From Streptomyces polyasparticus (lineage in GTDB: Bacteria; Actinomycetota; Actinomycetes; Streptomycetales; Streptomycetaceae): a stretch of DNA of 64,000 nt. The notes below the pieces were generated by a model that worked only from the letters and a program-made list of their open reading frames with translations, did not search any database and was not told the origin of the DNA. Location: the NCBI RefSeq assembly GCF_014493765.1, contig NZ_JACTVJ010000024.1, positions 62,001-126,000 of the forward strand, read 5' to 3'. The position numbers and the translations under genes were made by a program. This document shows positions 18,415 through 26,165 of the stretch, piece by piece; the first letter of the stretch is position 1; every line of letters starts with the position of its first letter.

Positions 18415-18445
18415 GGAAGGCGCCCTGCAGGTCAGGGCGCCTTCC
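18415..18445 (-). terminator. Terminator of the sugar ABC operon
   Basis: On the minus strand a 9-bp stem GGCGCCCTG/CAGGGCGCC with a 5-nt loop is followed by TTCCTCC. It lies about 20 bp after the stop of the last permease gene and before the start region of the GT2/TagF gene. Confidence 0.65.
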
Positions 18446-18464
18446 GACAGCGTTCATCCGGCGT

Positions 18465-19436
18465 CTACTTGACGGCTCCCGCCATCACACCGGACACGAA
18501 CTGCCGCTGGAACGCGAAGAACACGGCCAGCGGGATCACCAGGGAGAGGAACGCGCCGGGCGCGAGCGTCTCGATGTTCTGGCTGAACGCCCGGGTCTCG
18601 CGGATGAGGGCGACCGTCAGGGGCTGCGAGTCGGTGGTGGTGAACACCAGCGCCACCAGAAGGTCGTTCCACACCCACAGGAACTGGAAGATGGCCAGCG
18701 AGGCGAGGGCGGGGCCCGCGAGAGGCATCACCACGGTGAAGAAGAGACGGACCTCTCCCGCACCGTCGAGCCGTGCCGCTTCGAGGAGTTCACGGGGGAT
18801 CTCCGCGAAGAAGTTCCGCAGCAGGAACACCGCGAACGGCAGACCGAAGCCGATGTGGAACAGGATCGGGCCGCCGATCGTGCCGAAGACCCCGATGTCC
18901 CCGAAGAGCCGGGCGAGCGGGATGAGCGCGATCTGGATGGGGACCACGAGCATGGCCACCACGGCCACGAACCACCAGTCGCGGCCTTTGAAGTCCATCC
19001 AGGCGAAGGCGTAACCGGCCATCGCACCGATCACGACCACTCCGAGGGTCGAAGGGACCGTGATCCAGACGGTGTTGAGCAGGGCGTCGGTGATCTCGTC
19101 GTTCTCCAGGAGCGTCGAGTACGCCCGGGTGGTGAGATCGGCCGGCTTGGAGAGCACCGTCCACCAGCCCGACGCGGTCATGTCCTCCGGCTCGCGGAAC
19201 GAGGACACGAGCAGGCCCACCGCCGGCGTGAGCCAGAACAGGGCCGTCAGGATCAGGAACACACGGAGCACCCCGCCCGCCGAGCGGGTCGCGAGCCTGC
19301 TGGCGAGTGAGCGCTTGGGCGGCCCGGACGAGGCGGTGGCCGCCTGCGCTTGGCTTTCGGGTTCCTTCGGTTGCTTTGTGGCGGCCGACGGCTCCGTAGG
19401 GCCGGAGAACTCGGATGCTGCCGATGAGTCGCTCAC
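18465..19436 (-). CDS. Carbohydrate ABC transporter permease (MalG/AglG-like)
   Basis: This is a 323-residue protein from GTG 19436, whose first bases overlap the stop of the upstream permease (GTGA). A ~50-residue hydrophilic N-terminus rich in Ser/Pro precedes six membrane helices. The EAA loop that contacts the ATPase is visible as RELLEAARLDGAGEVRLFFT. The C-terminus (FQRQFVSGVMAGAVK) is the classic MalG ending. It forms the membrane channel with the other permease for an alpha-glucoside or similar sugar. No ATP-binding gene is adjacent. Streptomyces sugar importers commonly share the MsiK ATPase encoded elsewhere, and that is my expectation here. Confidence 0.9.
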   Translation of the reverse strand: MSDSSAASEFSGPTEPSAATKQPKEPESQAQAATASSGPPKRSLASRLATRSAGGVLRVFLILTALFWLTPAVGLLVSSFREPEDMTASGWWTVLSKPADLTTRAYSTLLENDEITDALLNTVWITVPSTLGVVVIGAMAGYAFAWMDFKGRDWWFVAVVAMLVVPIQIALIPLARLFGDIGVFGTIGGPILFHIGFGLPFAVFLLRNFFAEIPRELLEAARLDGAGEVRLFFTVVMPLAGPALASLAIFQFLWVWNDLLVALVFTTTDSQPLTVALIRETRAFSQNIETLAPGAFLSLVIPLAVFFAFQRQFVSGVMAGAVK

Positions 19437-20791
19437 AGTCGGCGCTCCTTCCGCAGGCGCCGGATGTTGATGATCATCACCGGCAGTACGAGGATGAACA
19501 GCACGATCGCGATGGCGCTGCCGAGCCCGTAGTCGGCGCGTGGCCCGAAGGCCACCAGATACAGCTGCAGGGCAAGGACGTTGGCGTCGTCCTGCACCGG
19601 TTCGGGTGCGATGACGTAGACCAGGTCGAAGATCTTCATCACGTTGATCATCAAGGTGACGAACACGACCACGAGGACCGGTGCGAGCAGCGGCACCGTG
19701 ACCTTGCGGAACACCTGCCACTCATTGGCCCCGTCGACGCGCGCCGCCTCCAGGAGATTGCGGTCCACGCCCGCGAGCCCGGCCGCGATCAGGACCATCG
19801 CGAAGCCCGCCCACATCCAGGCGTACGCGCCGATCACGGCGGGGGTGACGAGGGTCGGGCCGAGCCAGTCCAGACCGTTGTAGGCGGCCCCGAAGTTCGA
19901 AGCGGGCAGCCGGAGTTGGGCTCCTTCGGCCTCTTTCGGCAGCGCGAACGTGCCGTCGTCGCCGGACGTGGTGGACGCGACCACCGAGCCGTCCTTGACC
20001 GCCTCGACCTTGACGCCGGGCAGGGCACGCTCGGCCGCGTCGACGGCACCCTTCTCGCCGCCGCCGCCCTTCTGGAAGTCCAGCCATACGGTGCCGGTGA
20101 TCTCCTCGCCCGAGGCCTCGGCCGCCTTGGCGGGACCGGGGTCGCCGGGCACCTTGTCCGGTGGGATGCCGACCAGCGGAAGGAGCACCGGATCGCCCGC
20201 GGACACCGTGGACTTGGTGGTGTACGGGCCCTTGGCGCGCGGCCCTTCCATGTCCGACCAGTTGGGCGCGTTGGCCTTCGGATACGCGGTGGACTCGACG
20301 AAGGTGTCGTGCACGCCCACGACCACCGCGTTGGCGACGCCCTGGTCCGGGTCCGCCTCGTACACGAGACGGAAGATGATGCCCGCGGCCAGCATCGAGA
20401 TGGCCATCGGCATGAAAATGATCATCTTGAACGCGGTCTGCCAGCGCACCCGTTCGGTGAGCACGGCGAAGATCAGGCCGAGCCCGGTGACCAGGGCGGG
20501 GGCCACCGCGACCCAGATCGCGGTGTTCTTCAGCGCGGTGAACGTGGCGTCGTCGGAGAACACATCGCCGTAGTTGCCGAGCCCGACGAAGCCGTCGCCG
20601 GTCTCGTCGTACAGACTGCGCCAGACCGAGTACCCGATGGGGTAGACCACGAGCGCGCCCAGCATGACCAGGGCGGGCAGCAGGAAGAGCACCACCACCC
20701 ACGGCCTGGTGCCGAGCACGCTCTTGCGCGGTTTCGCGGGGGGCCCACCGGCAGCACCGGCGGCCCCCGCGCTCACTGCAGGGGTCGACAT
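19433..20791 (-). CDS. Carbohydrate ABC transporter permease (MalF/AglF-like) with large periplasmic-side insertion
   Basis: At 452 residues it is well above the ~300 usual for actinobacterial MalF-type permeases. Helices at the N-terminus (PWVVVLFLLPALVMLGALVV) and the EAA loop (NLLEAARVDGANEWQVFRKV) are normal. Between the third and fourth helices, about residues 165-300, there is a soluble insertion. It contains ITGTVWLDFQ and LPGVKVEAVKDGSVVASTTS then DGTFALP, a pattern like carboxypeptidase-regulatory or SdrB-type beta-sandwich domains. E. coli MalF also has a P2 loop that contacts the binding protein, so a docking function is plausible. Start ATG 20791; operon with both neighbours. Confidence 0.88.
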   Translation of the reverse strand: MSTPAVSAGAAGAAGGPPAKPRKSVLGTRPWVVVLFLLPALVMLGALVVYPIGYSVWRSLYDETGDGFVGLGNYGDVFSDDATFTALKNTAIWVAVAPALVTGLGLIFAVLTERVRWQTAFKMIIFMPMAISMLAAGIIFRLVYEADPDQGVANAVVVGVHDTFVESTAYPKANAPNWSDMEGPRAKGPYTTKSTVSAGDPVLLPLVGIPPDKVPGDPGPAKAAEASGEEITGTVWLDFQKGGGGEKGAVDAAERALPGVKVEAVKDGSVVASTTSGDDGTFALPKEAEGAQLRLPASNFGAAYNGLDWLGPTLVTPAVIGAYAWMWAGFAMVLIAAGLAGVDRNLLEAARVDGANEWQVFRKVTVPLLAPVLVVVFVTLMINVMKIFDLVYVIAPEPVQDDANVLALQLYLVAFGPRADYGLGSAIAIVLFILVLPVMIINIRRLRKERRL

Positions 20792-20800
20792 CGGATGCCG

Positions 20801-22159
20801 TCAGCCCTTGTAGGCCTTGGCCGCGGCGCTCTCCAGCTGCTGCTGCAGCCCCTCCACGTCACTCGGGTTCTTCAGGAAGTCCTGCAGCCCCTTCCACATG
20901 CCCTGGCCCTTCGTCCCGCCGAACGCGGCCGGAGCCTGGTCCGACATGTCGAAGCGGAAGTCGTCACCGGCGTCGAGCAGCGCCTGGGCGATCTCGCGGG
21001 TGATGCCGTCCTTGTACTTGGCCATGTCCACGGACTTGTTGGGGGAGAGCACACCGCCCTGGGCGACCCAGATCTCGGCCGCGTCCTTCGAGGCCAGGAA
21101 GGTGATCAGGGCCTGCGAACCCTCGCCGTCCTTGAGGATCGTGGCCACGTCGCCCGCGCTCACGACCGGCGATTCCGCGCCCACCGCCGGGAACTTGAAG
21201 ACATCGGCGTCCTCGCCGAGCTTCGCGTCCGTATCGGCGTTGATGTTGGCCGCAACGAAGTCGCCCTCGAAGACCATGGCGGCCGGGGTGTCACCGCTGA
21301 AGGTCTGCGTCACGGACTTCGGGAACTCCGTGCGCAACGCGCCCTCCGCACCGCCCGCGATCAGATCGTCCTTGCCCCACAGCTCGGCGAGCGTGGTGAG
21401 CGCTTGTTTCACCGAAGGGTCGGTCCACTTGATCTCGTGCTTGGCCAGCTGGTCGTACTTCTCGGGCCCGGCCTGGGAGAGATAGATGTTCTCGAACCAG
21501 TCGGTGAGCGTCCAGCCGTCCTGCCCGCCGATCGACACGGCCGGCCAGCCCGCGTCGGACAGGGTCTGCGCCGTCTCGACGAAACCCTTCCAGTCAGCGG
21601 GCGGTTCGCTGATGCCCGCGGTCTCGAAGCCCTCGGTGTTGTACCAGACCAGGGACTTGTTGGCGGCCTTCGCGTAGACGCCGTACTGCTTGCCCTCGTA
21701 CGCCCCGAGTTCCTTCCAGCCCTTGCTGAAGTTCTTGTCGAGCTGCTTGATCGCCTCGGGTCCGAGCGGCTTCACCCAGCCGCGCTCGGCGAACTGCTGC
21801 AACACGCCCACCTGCGGCAGGAAGGAGACGTTCGGCGGCTTGCCGCCCTCGATCCTCGTGCCGAGCACGGTGGCGGTGTTGTCGCCGGTGGACAGATAGT
21901 TGACCTTGGCGCCCGTCCGCTTCTCGAACTCGGCGAGCACCGCCTTGAAGTTCTTCTCCTCGGGCCCGGACCACACGGCCGAGACCTCCAGTGTCTGCCC
22001 GTCGAGCTTGGGCAGCTCGACCGTCTCGGCGGCCCCCGTATCCTTCCCGCCGCCAGGTTTGTCTTCACTTTTCTTGTCGTCCCCGCAGCCGCTGAGCGCC
22101 AGCGCGCCCACCGCCACGATCGCCAGTGCGGCCCTGCGTGTCCGAAGAGTTGTGCGCAT
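20801..22159 (-). CDS. ABC transporter sugar-binding lipoprotein (AglE-like)
   Basis: The 452-residue precursor from ATG 22159 has a short basic start, a hydrophobic core and the lipobox ALSGC (Cys 25), then a Gly/Lys/Asp-rich linker. The mature part follows the extracellular solute-binding family 1 plan: LEVSAVWSGPEEKNFKAVL, KPPNVSFLPQVGVLQQFAE, YAKAANKSLVWYNTEGFE, EPPADWKGFVETAQTL and PAAMVFEGDFVA. The resemblance is to alpha-glucoside-binding proteins, but the ligand is not certain. It is the first gene of the operon, with nine bases to the permease gene. GGGAGAAGAGACGGGG upstream supplies the RBS. Confidence 0.9.
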   Translation of the reverse strand: MRTTLRTRRAALAIVAVGALALSGCGDDKKSEDKPGGGKDTGAAETVELPKLDGQTLEVSAVWSGPEEKNFKAVLAEFEKRTGAKVNYLSTGDNTATVLGTRIEGGKPPNVSFLPQVGVLQQFAERGWVKPLGPEAIKQLDKNFSKGWKELGAYEGKQYGVYAKAANKSLVWYNTEGFETAGISEPPADWKGFVETAQTLSDAGWPAVSIGGQDGWTLTDWFENIYLSQAGPEKYDQLAKHEIKWTDPSVKQALTTLAELWGKDDLIAGGAEGALRTEFPKSVTQTFSGDTPAAMVFEGDFVAANINADTDAKLGEDADVFKFPAVGAESPVVSAGDVATILKDGEGSQALITFLASKDAAEIWVAQGGVLSPNKSVDMAKYKDGITREIAQALLDAGDDFRFDMSDQAPAAFGGTKGQGMWKGLQDFLKNPSDVEGLQQQLESAAAKAYKG

Positions 22160-22225
22160 CACTGCCCCGTCTCTTCTCCCGTTGCGCTGTCCCGTGCGAT
22201 CTGGTCTACGCCCGGTGATGGGGGG

Positions 22226-22249
22226 CCGCAATAGCGCCTGCGGTGTCAA
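22226..22249 (-). promoter_or_regulatory. Candidate promoter -35 and operator of the sugar ABC operon
   Basis: Reading the minus strand, a consensus TTGACA (22249-22244) is followed at once by CCGCA-N8-TGCGG, a 5-bp inverted repeat (22243-22226) of the type used by LacI or ROK sugar repressors. A convincing -10 box was not found. The spacing fits repression of the binding-protein gene, which starts at 22159. Confidence 0.4.
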
Positions 22250-22259
22250 GTAGGTGATC

Positions 22260-22490
22260 GTGATGGGGTCGTGACGGGGCGGGGTCTGGGGGCGCAGCCC
22301 CCAGTGGGGGCGAGGGGCGAAGCCCCAAGGGGGTGCAGGGGGGCGAAGCCGCCGCGGTCCCACCCACCCTGGGGGCTCCGCGAACCGGGGTCCGGGGCGC
22401 AGCCCCCCACGCGGCGGAGCCGCACATGTCACAGCCGGGAAGGGGCGGGGCGGGGAGAAAAGCCCGCCGCAGGCGCCCACCCACCCACCC
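22260..22490. repeat. G-rich intergenic repeat, copy A
   Basis: The 355-bp gap between the ABC operon and the FHA/EccC-like gene is full of short G/C palindromes (GGGGGCGCAGCCCCC, GGGGCGAAGCCCC). It ends in GGGAAGGGGCGGGG then GCCCGCCGCAGGCGC, which recurs near 56209 and 60689. No gene is visible. It may serve as a transcription end for both flanking units. Confidence 0.6.
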
Positions 22491-22514
22491 GCACCCGACA
22501 GCGAGCCCGCATCG

Positions 22515-25500
22515 TCACAGAAGCGACGGCACCTCACGAGCCGAAACCGACCGCGCCGCCCGCTCCAACGCACTGGCGAGCAACGCCAAGTCGGTGGGCC
22601 CATTCCCCAGCTCACGAACGGGCCGCCGGTCCGGCGGATCCCCCATCCGCTCCCACTCGAGCACCACCGCCGTCGGCCGCAGCGTCGCCGTCCGCGGAAT
22701 CCGCCCGGTCACCCGCCCGGCCTGGAACGGCACCACCCCGCCGTCCGCGAGCAGTACCCGCCCCCGCCCCGGCGCCGGATCCTCGGGCGCCGCGGAGGGC
22801 GCGGCGAGCACGACCCGTACGGAAGCCCCGCGCGCCGGCAGGGAGTCCACCGTCCGCTCGGGCCGCCCGGTCGCCGCGACCAGATGCACGCCGAGCCGCT
22901 CACCCTCCCGTACGACGGCCTCCAGGGCCCGCACCACCGACCCGGCCGAGGGCCGCCCTGGCGCCCCGAGCGAGGGGGCGATCAGGGCGTCGACGTCATC
23001 GACGATCACGACCAGACGCGCAAGCGCGGTCTCCGCGGTGATCCCCGTATCGCCCGCGTCCGCCGAACTGCGGCCACCGGCACGCAACTTGAGCGTGGAG
23101 CTCGGCGGCGCGTCCAGGTCCGCGGACCCGTCGCCGGAGCCCGGCCCCGTCCGCTGCGCGACCATCCGCCCGGCCACCGCACGCCCCGTATGCCACTCGG
23201 CGAAGTCGCTGCGCCCGAGGAGCTCGCTGCGGCGCTTCAGCTCCGCCGTGAGCGACTGCGCGAACTCCCGCATCCGTACGGGGTCGTTGGCCGACAGATG
23301 CGTGGTGACATGCGGCAGATCCAGGGCGGGCAGCAACCCGCCACCCGCGCTGCCGCGCTCGGCGCCCGCCCCGTCCACGAGCACGAGACCGAGCCGGTCG
23401 GGACGCTCCGCCGAGGCCAGCGAGGCGGCGATCGCGCGCAGCAGCTCGCTGCGCCCGCTGCCCGCCGGACCCTCGATCATGACGTGCGGCCCCTGCGCGA
23501 CCAGGTCCACGCACACCGGTCCGCGCGGCCCCGCACCCAGCACCGCCCAGGCGCGCCCGCCCGGCGAATCGTGGTCGTCCGCGGCCGCCGCCCAGCGCGC
23601 GAGCAGCGAGGCGGGCGTGGCCCGTGCGAGCCCCAACTCGTCCAGCAGACGGGCCGCTTGGGGCAGCGGGGAGGCGAGCCGGGCCGCCTGCGGCCCGTTC
23701 TCCGCCGTACGCAGCGGGGCGAGCGCCCGCGCGAAACGCTCCGCCCACGCCGCCGACACCGCGTCCACCGACGCGACCGTGCCCTGCCCGGCGAGCTGTC
23801 CCCGCGCCACCCTGACGAGCCGCAGCGCCGTGGCCACATCGCCGCTCAGGAGCGCCACCGCACCACAGGAACGGAACGCGGGGAGCGCCGTGCACGCCGT
23901 CTCGTACGTCACCGAGACCGGCGAGGACGGCGAGGCGGCCGGGGTCTCGGCGAGACACAGGACGTGTATCCCGGCTGCCGGCCCTTCCTCGGCGAGGCGC
24001 ACCGTGGCCGCACGCAGCGCGGCCGAACCGGGGTCGCCGTCCACCACGAGCAGCGTGCGGGGCCCCGTGGGGCGCCCGGGGACCTCGGGATCGTCGAGCC
24101 GGTCGTCGATCCGGCGCAGGAGCTCGTCCGTACGCGCCGCCGCCTGCTCGCGGTCGTACGCGACGAGCAGCCGGCAGTCCTCGCCGCGGGCCGGACGCAA
24201 ATGCGGCAGCCAGCCGAGCCAGGACCACTCGGCCACGCGCTGCTCCACGGTGCGCGAGCGGTCCGTGCTGAGCAGCACGATCTCCAGGTCCGTGGGCGCG
24301 TGCAGCGCCGCGAGCTGCGCGAGCACGGCGCGCGCGAGCCCGGCAAGGCGCGCCCGCGGACCCGCGAGCCCCAGACCGCCGGCCTCGCGCAGCCCGACCG
24401 TGACGGGCACATGGGGCATCCCCTGCTCGAGCGAAGCCGAGAGCTTGGGGAGGGGCAGCATGCCACCCTGGTCGGTCAGCGGCCGGTCCACGGTGCCGAG
24501 CCGTACCGCCAGCGCCTCCGGGTGCTCACGGCCGCGCTCCCACAGGCGCGGTCCCGGACCGAGCGCGGTCAGCAGCAGCGTGGCGGGGTCGGGCCAGGTC
24601 TCGGGCTGCGGAGCGAGATCCACGGTCTGCGGTGCGACGGCGGGCTCGGCCGCGGCCTGCGGTTCCTCGGCCCGTCCGCCCGCGAGCCGCCGCGCCCAGG
24701 CGCCGATCCCGCGCCGGCGCAGCTGCCGGGGCACGGTGGTGCCGCGCGCGGGCGTGCCCGTACGGCTGTGCTCGCCGAGCTGCTCGGCCGGCTCGTCCGC
24801 CCGGGAGTCGGCCCGGGCGTGCTCGGCGGAAGGATCCAACCCGGCCTGTCCGTAGGCGTGATGGGTCAGGCCCGAGGGTGCGCCCTGCGCCGGGACGCGC
24901 GGCGGCTCTTGCCGTACCGCGGCACCTTCCCGTACGGCGGCGCCGTCTCGTGGCCCGGCACCCTCTCGTACGGGAGCACCTTCTTGCACGGGGACGGCCT
25001 GCCCTTGCCGTACGGGACCGGTGTCCTGCCGTACGGAACCGGGCTCGTGCCGCACGGCGAATCCGGCCGGCGAATCCGCGGCCGCCACCCTGAGGTGGCC
25101 CTCACCGTCCGGCGCCGTGGCCAGCGGAGCCGGGTCGGCCGTGGTCGACAGGCGCAGCGTGGACTCGCCGATCCGCAGCAGTGCACCCGGCGTGAGACGC
25201 AGGGGGCGGTCGGATACGGGGGTGCCGTCGAGGACCGTGCCGTTGGTGGAGCCGAGGTCGGTCACCGAGACGCGGCCGTCGTCGGCGAGCGTGACCGCGC
25301 AATGCAGCCGGGAGACATCGGGGTCGTCGAGCGGGACGTCCGCGTCGGCGGACCGCCCGATCGTGATCCTCCCGCCGTGCAGCAGATGGACACCGCCCGC
25401 ATCGGGGCCCGCGATCACATGCAGACGCGCCGCCGCACCCTGCGCGGTCGGGGCGGGCTCGGCGGGGGAGTGCAGAGTGAGCACCGCGCCGTCGACCAGC

Positions 25501-25724
25501 GGAGGCTCACCGATCAGGCAGTTCTTCGCGTCGAGCCGGTCCGGACCCGCATAGAGGACGACCTGCGACCCGGAAGCCCCGTCGGCGCCCGCCGCCGCGG
25601 CGAGGCCGGAGGCCACGGCCGCGAGTGCGGTGCCCGCGGGCGCGGTCACCAGCACGTCGCACTCCCGCGCCGACTGCGCGGTGCGGCCGCTGGGCGGCCC
25701 GAGGACGGTCAGCCGGATCTGCAT
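22515..25724 (-). CDS. FHA-domain protein with EccC/FtsK-SpoIIIE-like ATPase region
   Basis: The protein has 1069 residues from ATG 25724 with GAAGGGACC upstream. An N-terminal region (~1-95) is followed by an FHA phosphothreonine-binding domain (ITIGRSADADVPLDD, SRLHCAV, DLGSTNGTVLDG). A linker made of VRxG-type repeats comes next. The C-terminal ~650 residues have the EccC plan: an inactive-looking first module (PVTVGLREAGGLGLAG, WLPHL) and a second with P-loop GPAGSGRSELLRA and Walker B LVVIVDDVDALI. The P-loop has Arg where Lys is expected. EccC proteins drive type VII secretion, but no esx or ecc partners are in the window. It diverges from the kinase gene pkaA, so it may read a kinase signal through FHA. 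Confidence 0.8.
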   Translation of the reverse strand: MQIRLTVLGPPSGRTAQSARECDVLVTAPAGTALAAVASGLAAAAGADGASGSQVVLYAGPDRLDAKNCLIGEPPLVDGAVLTLHSPAEPAPTAQGAAARLHVIAGPDAGGVHLLHGGRITIGRSADADVPLDDPDVSRLHCAVTLADDGRVSVTDLGSTNGTVLDGTPVSDRPLRLTPGALLRIGESTLRLSTTADPAPLATAPDGEGHLRVAAADSPAGFAVRHEPGSVRQDTGPVRQGQAVPVQEGAPVREGAGPRDGAAVREGAAVRQEPPRVPAQGAPSGLTHHAYGQAGLDPSAEHARADSRADEPAEQLGEHSRTGTPARGTTVPRQLRRRGIGAWARRLAGGRAEEPQAAAEPAVAPQTVDLAPQPETWPDPATLLLTALGPGPRLWERGREHPEALAVRLGTVDRPLTDQGGMLPLPKLSASLEQGMPHVPVTVGLREAGGLGLAGPRARLAGLARAVLAQLAALHAPTDLEIVLLSTDRSRTVEQRVAEWSWLGWLPHLRPARGEDCRLLVAYDREQAAARTDELLRRIDDRLDDPEVPGRPTGPRTLLVVDGDPGSAALRAATVRLAEEGPAAGIHVLCLAETPAASPSSPVSVTYETACTALPAFRSCGAVALLSGDVATALRLVRVARGQLAGQGTVASVDAVSAAWAERFARALAPLRTAENGPQAARLASPLPQAARLLDELGLARATPASLLARWAAAADDHDSPGGRAWAVLGAGPRGPVCVDLVAQGPHVMIEGPAGSGRSELLRAIAASLASAERPDRLGLVLVDGAGAERGSAGGGLLPALDLPHVTTHLSANDPVRMREFAQSLTAELKRRSELLGRSDFAEWHTGRAVAGRMVAQRTGPGSGDGSADLDAPPSSTLKLRAGGRSSADAGDTGITAETALARLVVIVDDVDALIAPSLGAPGRPSAGSVVRALEAVVREGERLGVHLVAATGRPERTVDSLPARGASVRVVLAAPSAAPEDPAPGRGRVLLADGGVVPFQAGRVTGRIPRTATLRPTAVVLEWERMGDPPDRRPVRELGNGPTDLALLASALERAARSVSAREVPSLL
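24890..25040 (-). repeat. Coding repeat: VRxG-rich linker in the FHA/EccC-like protein
   Basis: The DNA repeats a GTACGG-containing unit that encodes successive PVRQG, PVREG and AVREG segments, each six to eight residues. It lies between the FHA domain and the ATPase part. It is an in-frame flexible linker that probably expanded by slippage. Confidence 0.6.
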
Positions 25725-26165
25725 CGCCGTCAGCGGTCCCTTCTGCGCGGGTGCCCGGCGGGGGACGGGCGACCCCGTCGGTGACCCCCACCGCACACGG
25801 CCTGACACCGTGCTCGTAGGCATCCTCGCACTTGCCACCGACAACACGCCCGGCGCCCACCATTAAGTGATCTTGATTGATCGGGTTTTCCGTCTTTGGA
25901 GTCCAAATCGCCCTCCGTCATGCGGAATTGGTCCCCTGAGGGGAACCCGGGGTGTAAGCAGGCGCGACGCGGACAGGGACACCCGGCAACCAACGGCCGA
26001 CTGCCTGCGTCTTCCTCCGGAACGGAACCGATTCCGGAGGTACGCGACGGTCGGCCGGGCTTCCACGGAACGGGTGGCCGAGCGCACACCAGTGCCCCGT
26101 TCGGCCGCACTACAGTGGGGCGGAACGTAAGAGACAGGGATCGACGATCGACGGGAGCGCATGAC
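25725..26165. promoter_or_regulatory. Divergent control region between the FHA/EccC-like gene and pkaA
   Basis: No gene is visible in these 441 bp. A perfect inverted repeat, CCTCCGGAA (26014-26022) and TTCCGGAGG (26032-26040) with a 9-nt loop, lies about 125 bp before the pkaA start. A shorter imperfect palindrome, GGTCCCCTGAGGGGAACC, begins at 25930. A TAnnnT-type -10 (TACAGT, 26111-26116) would start pkaA transcription near 26124, giving a ~40-nt leader. GGGAG at 26153-26157 is the pkaA RBS. Confidence 0.5.
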
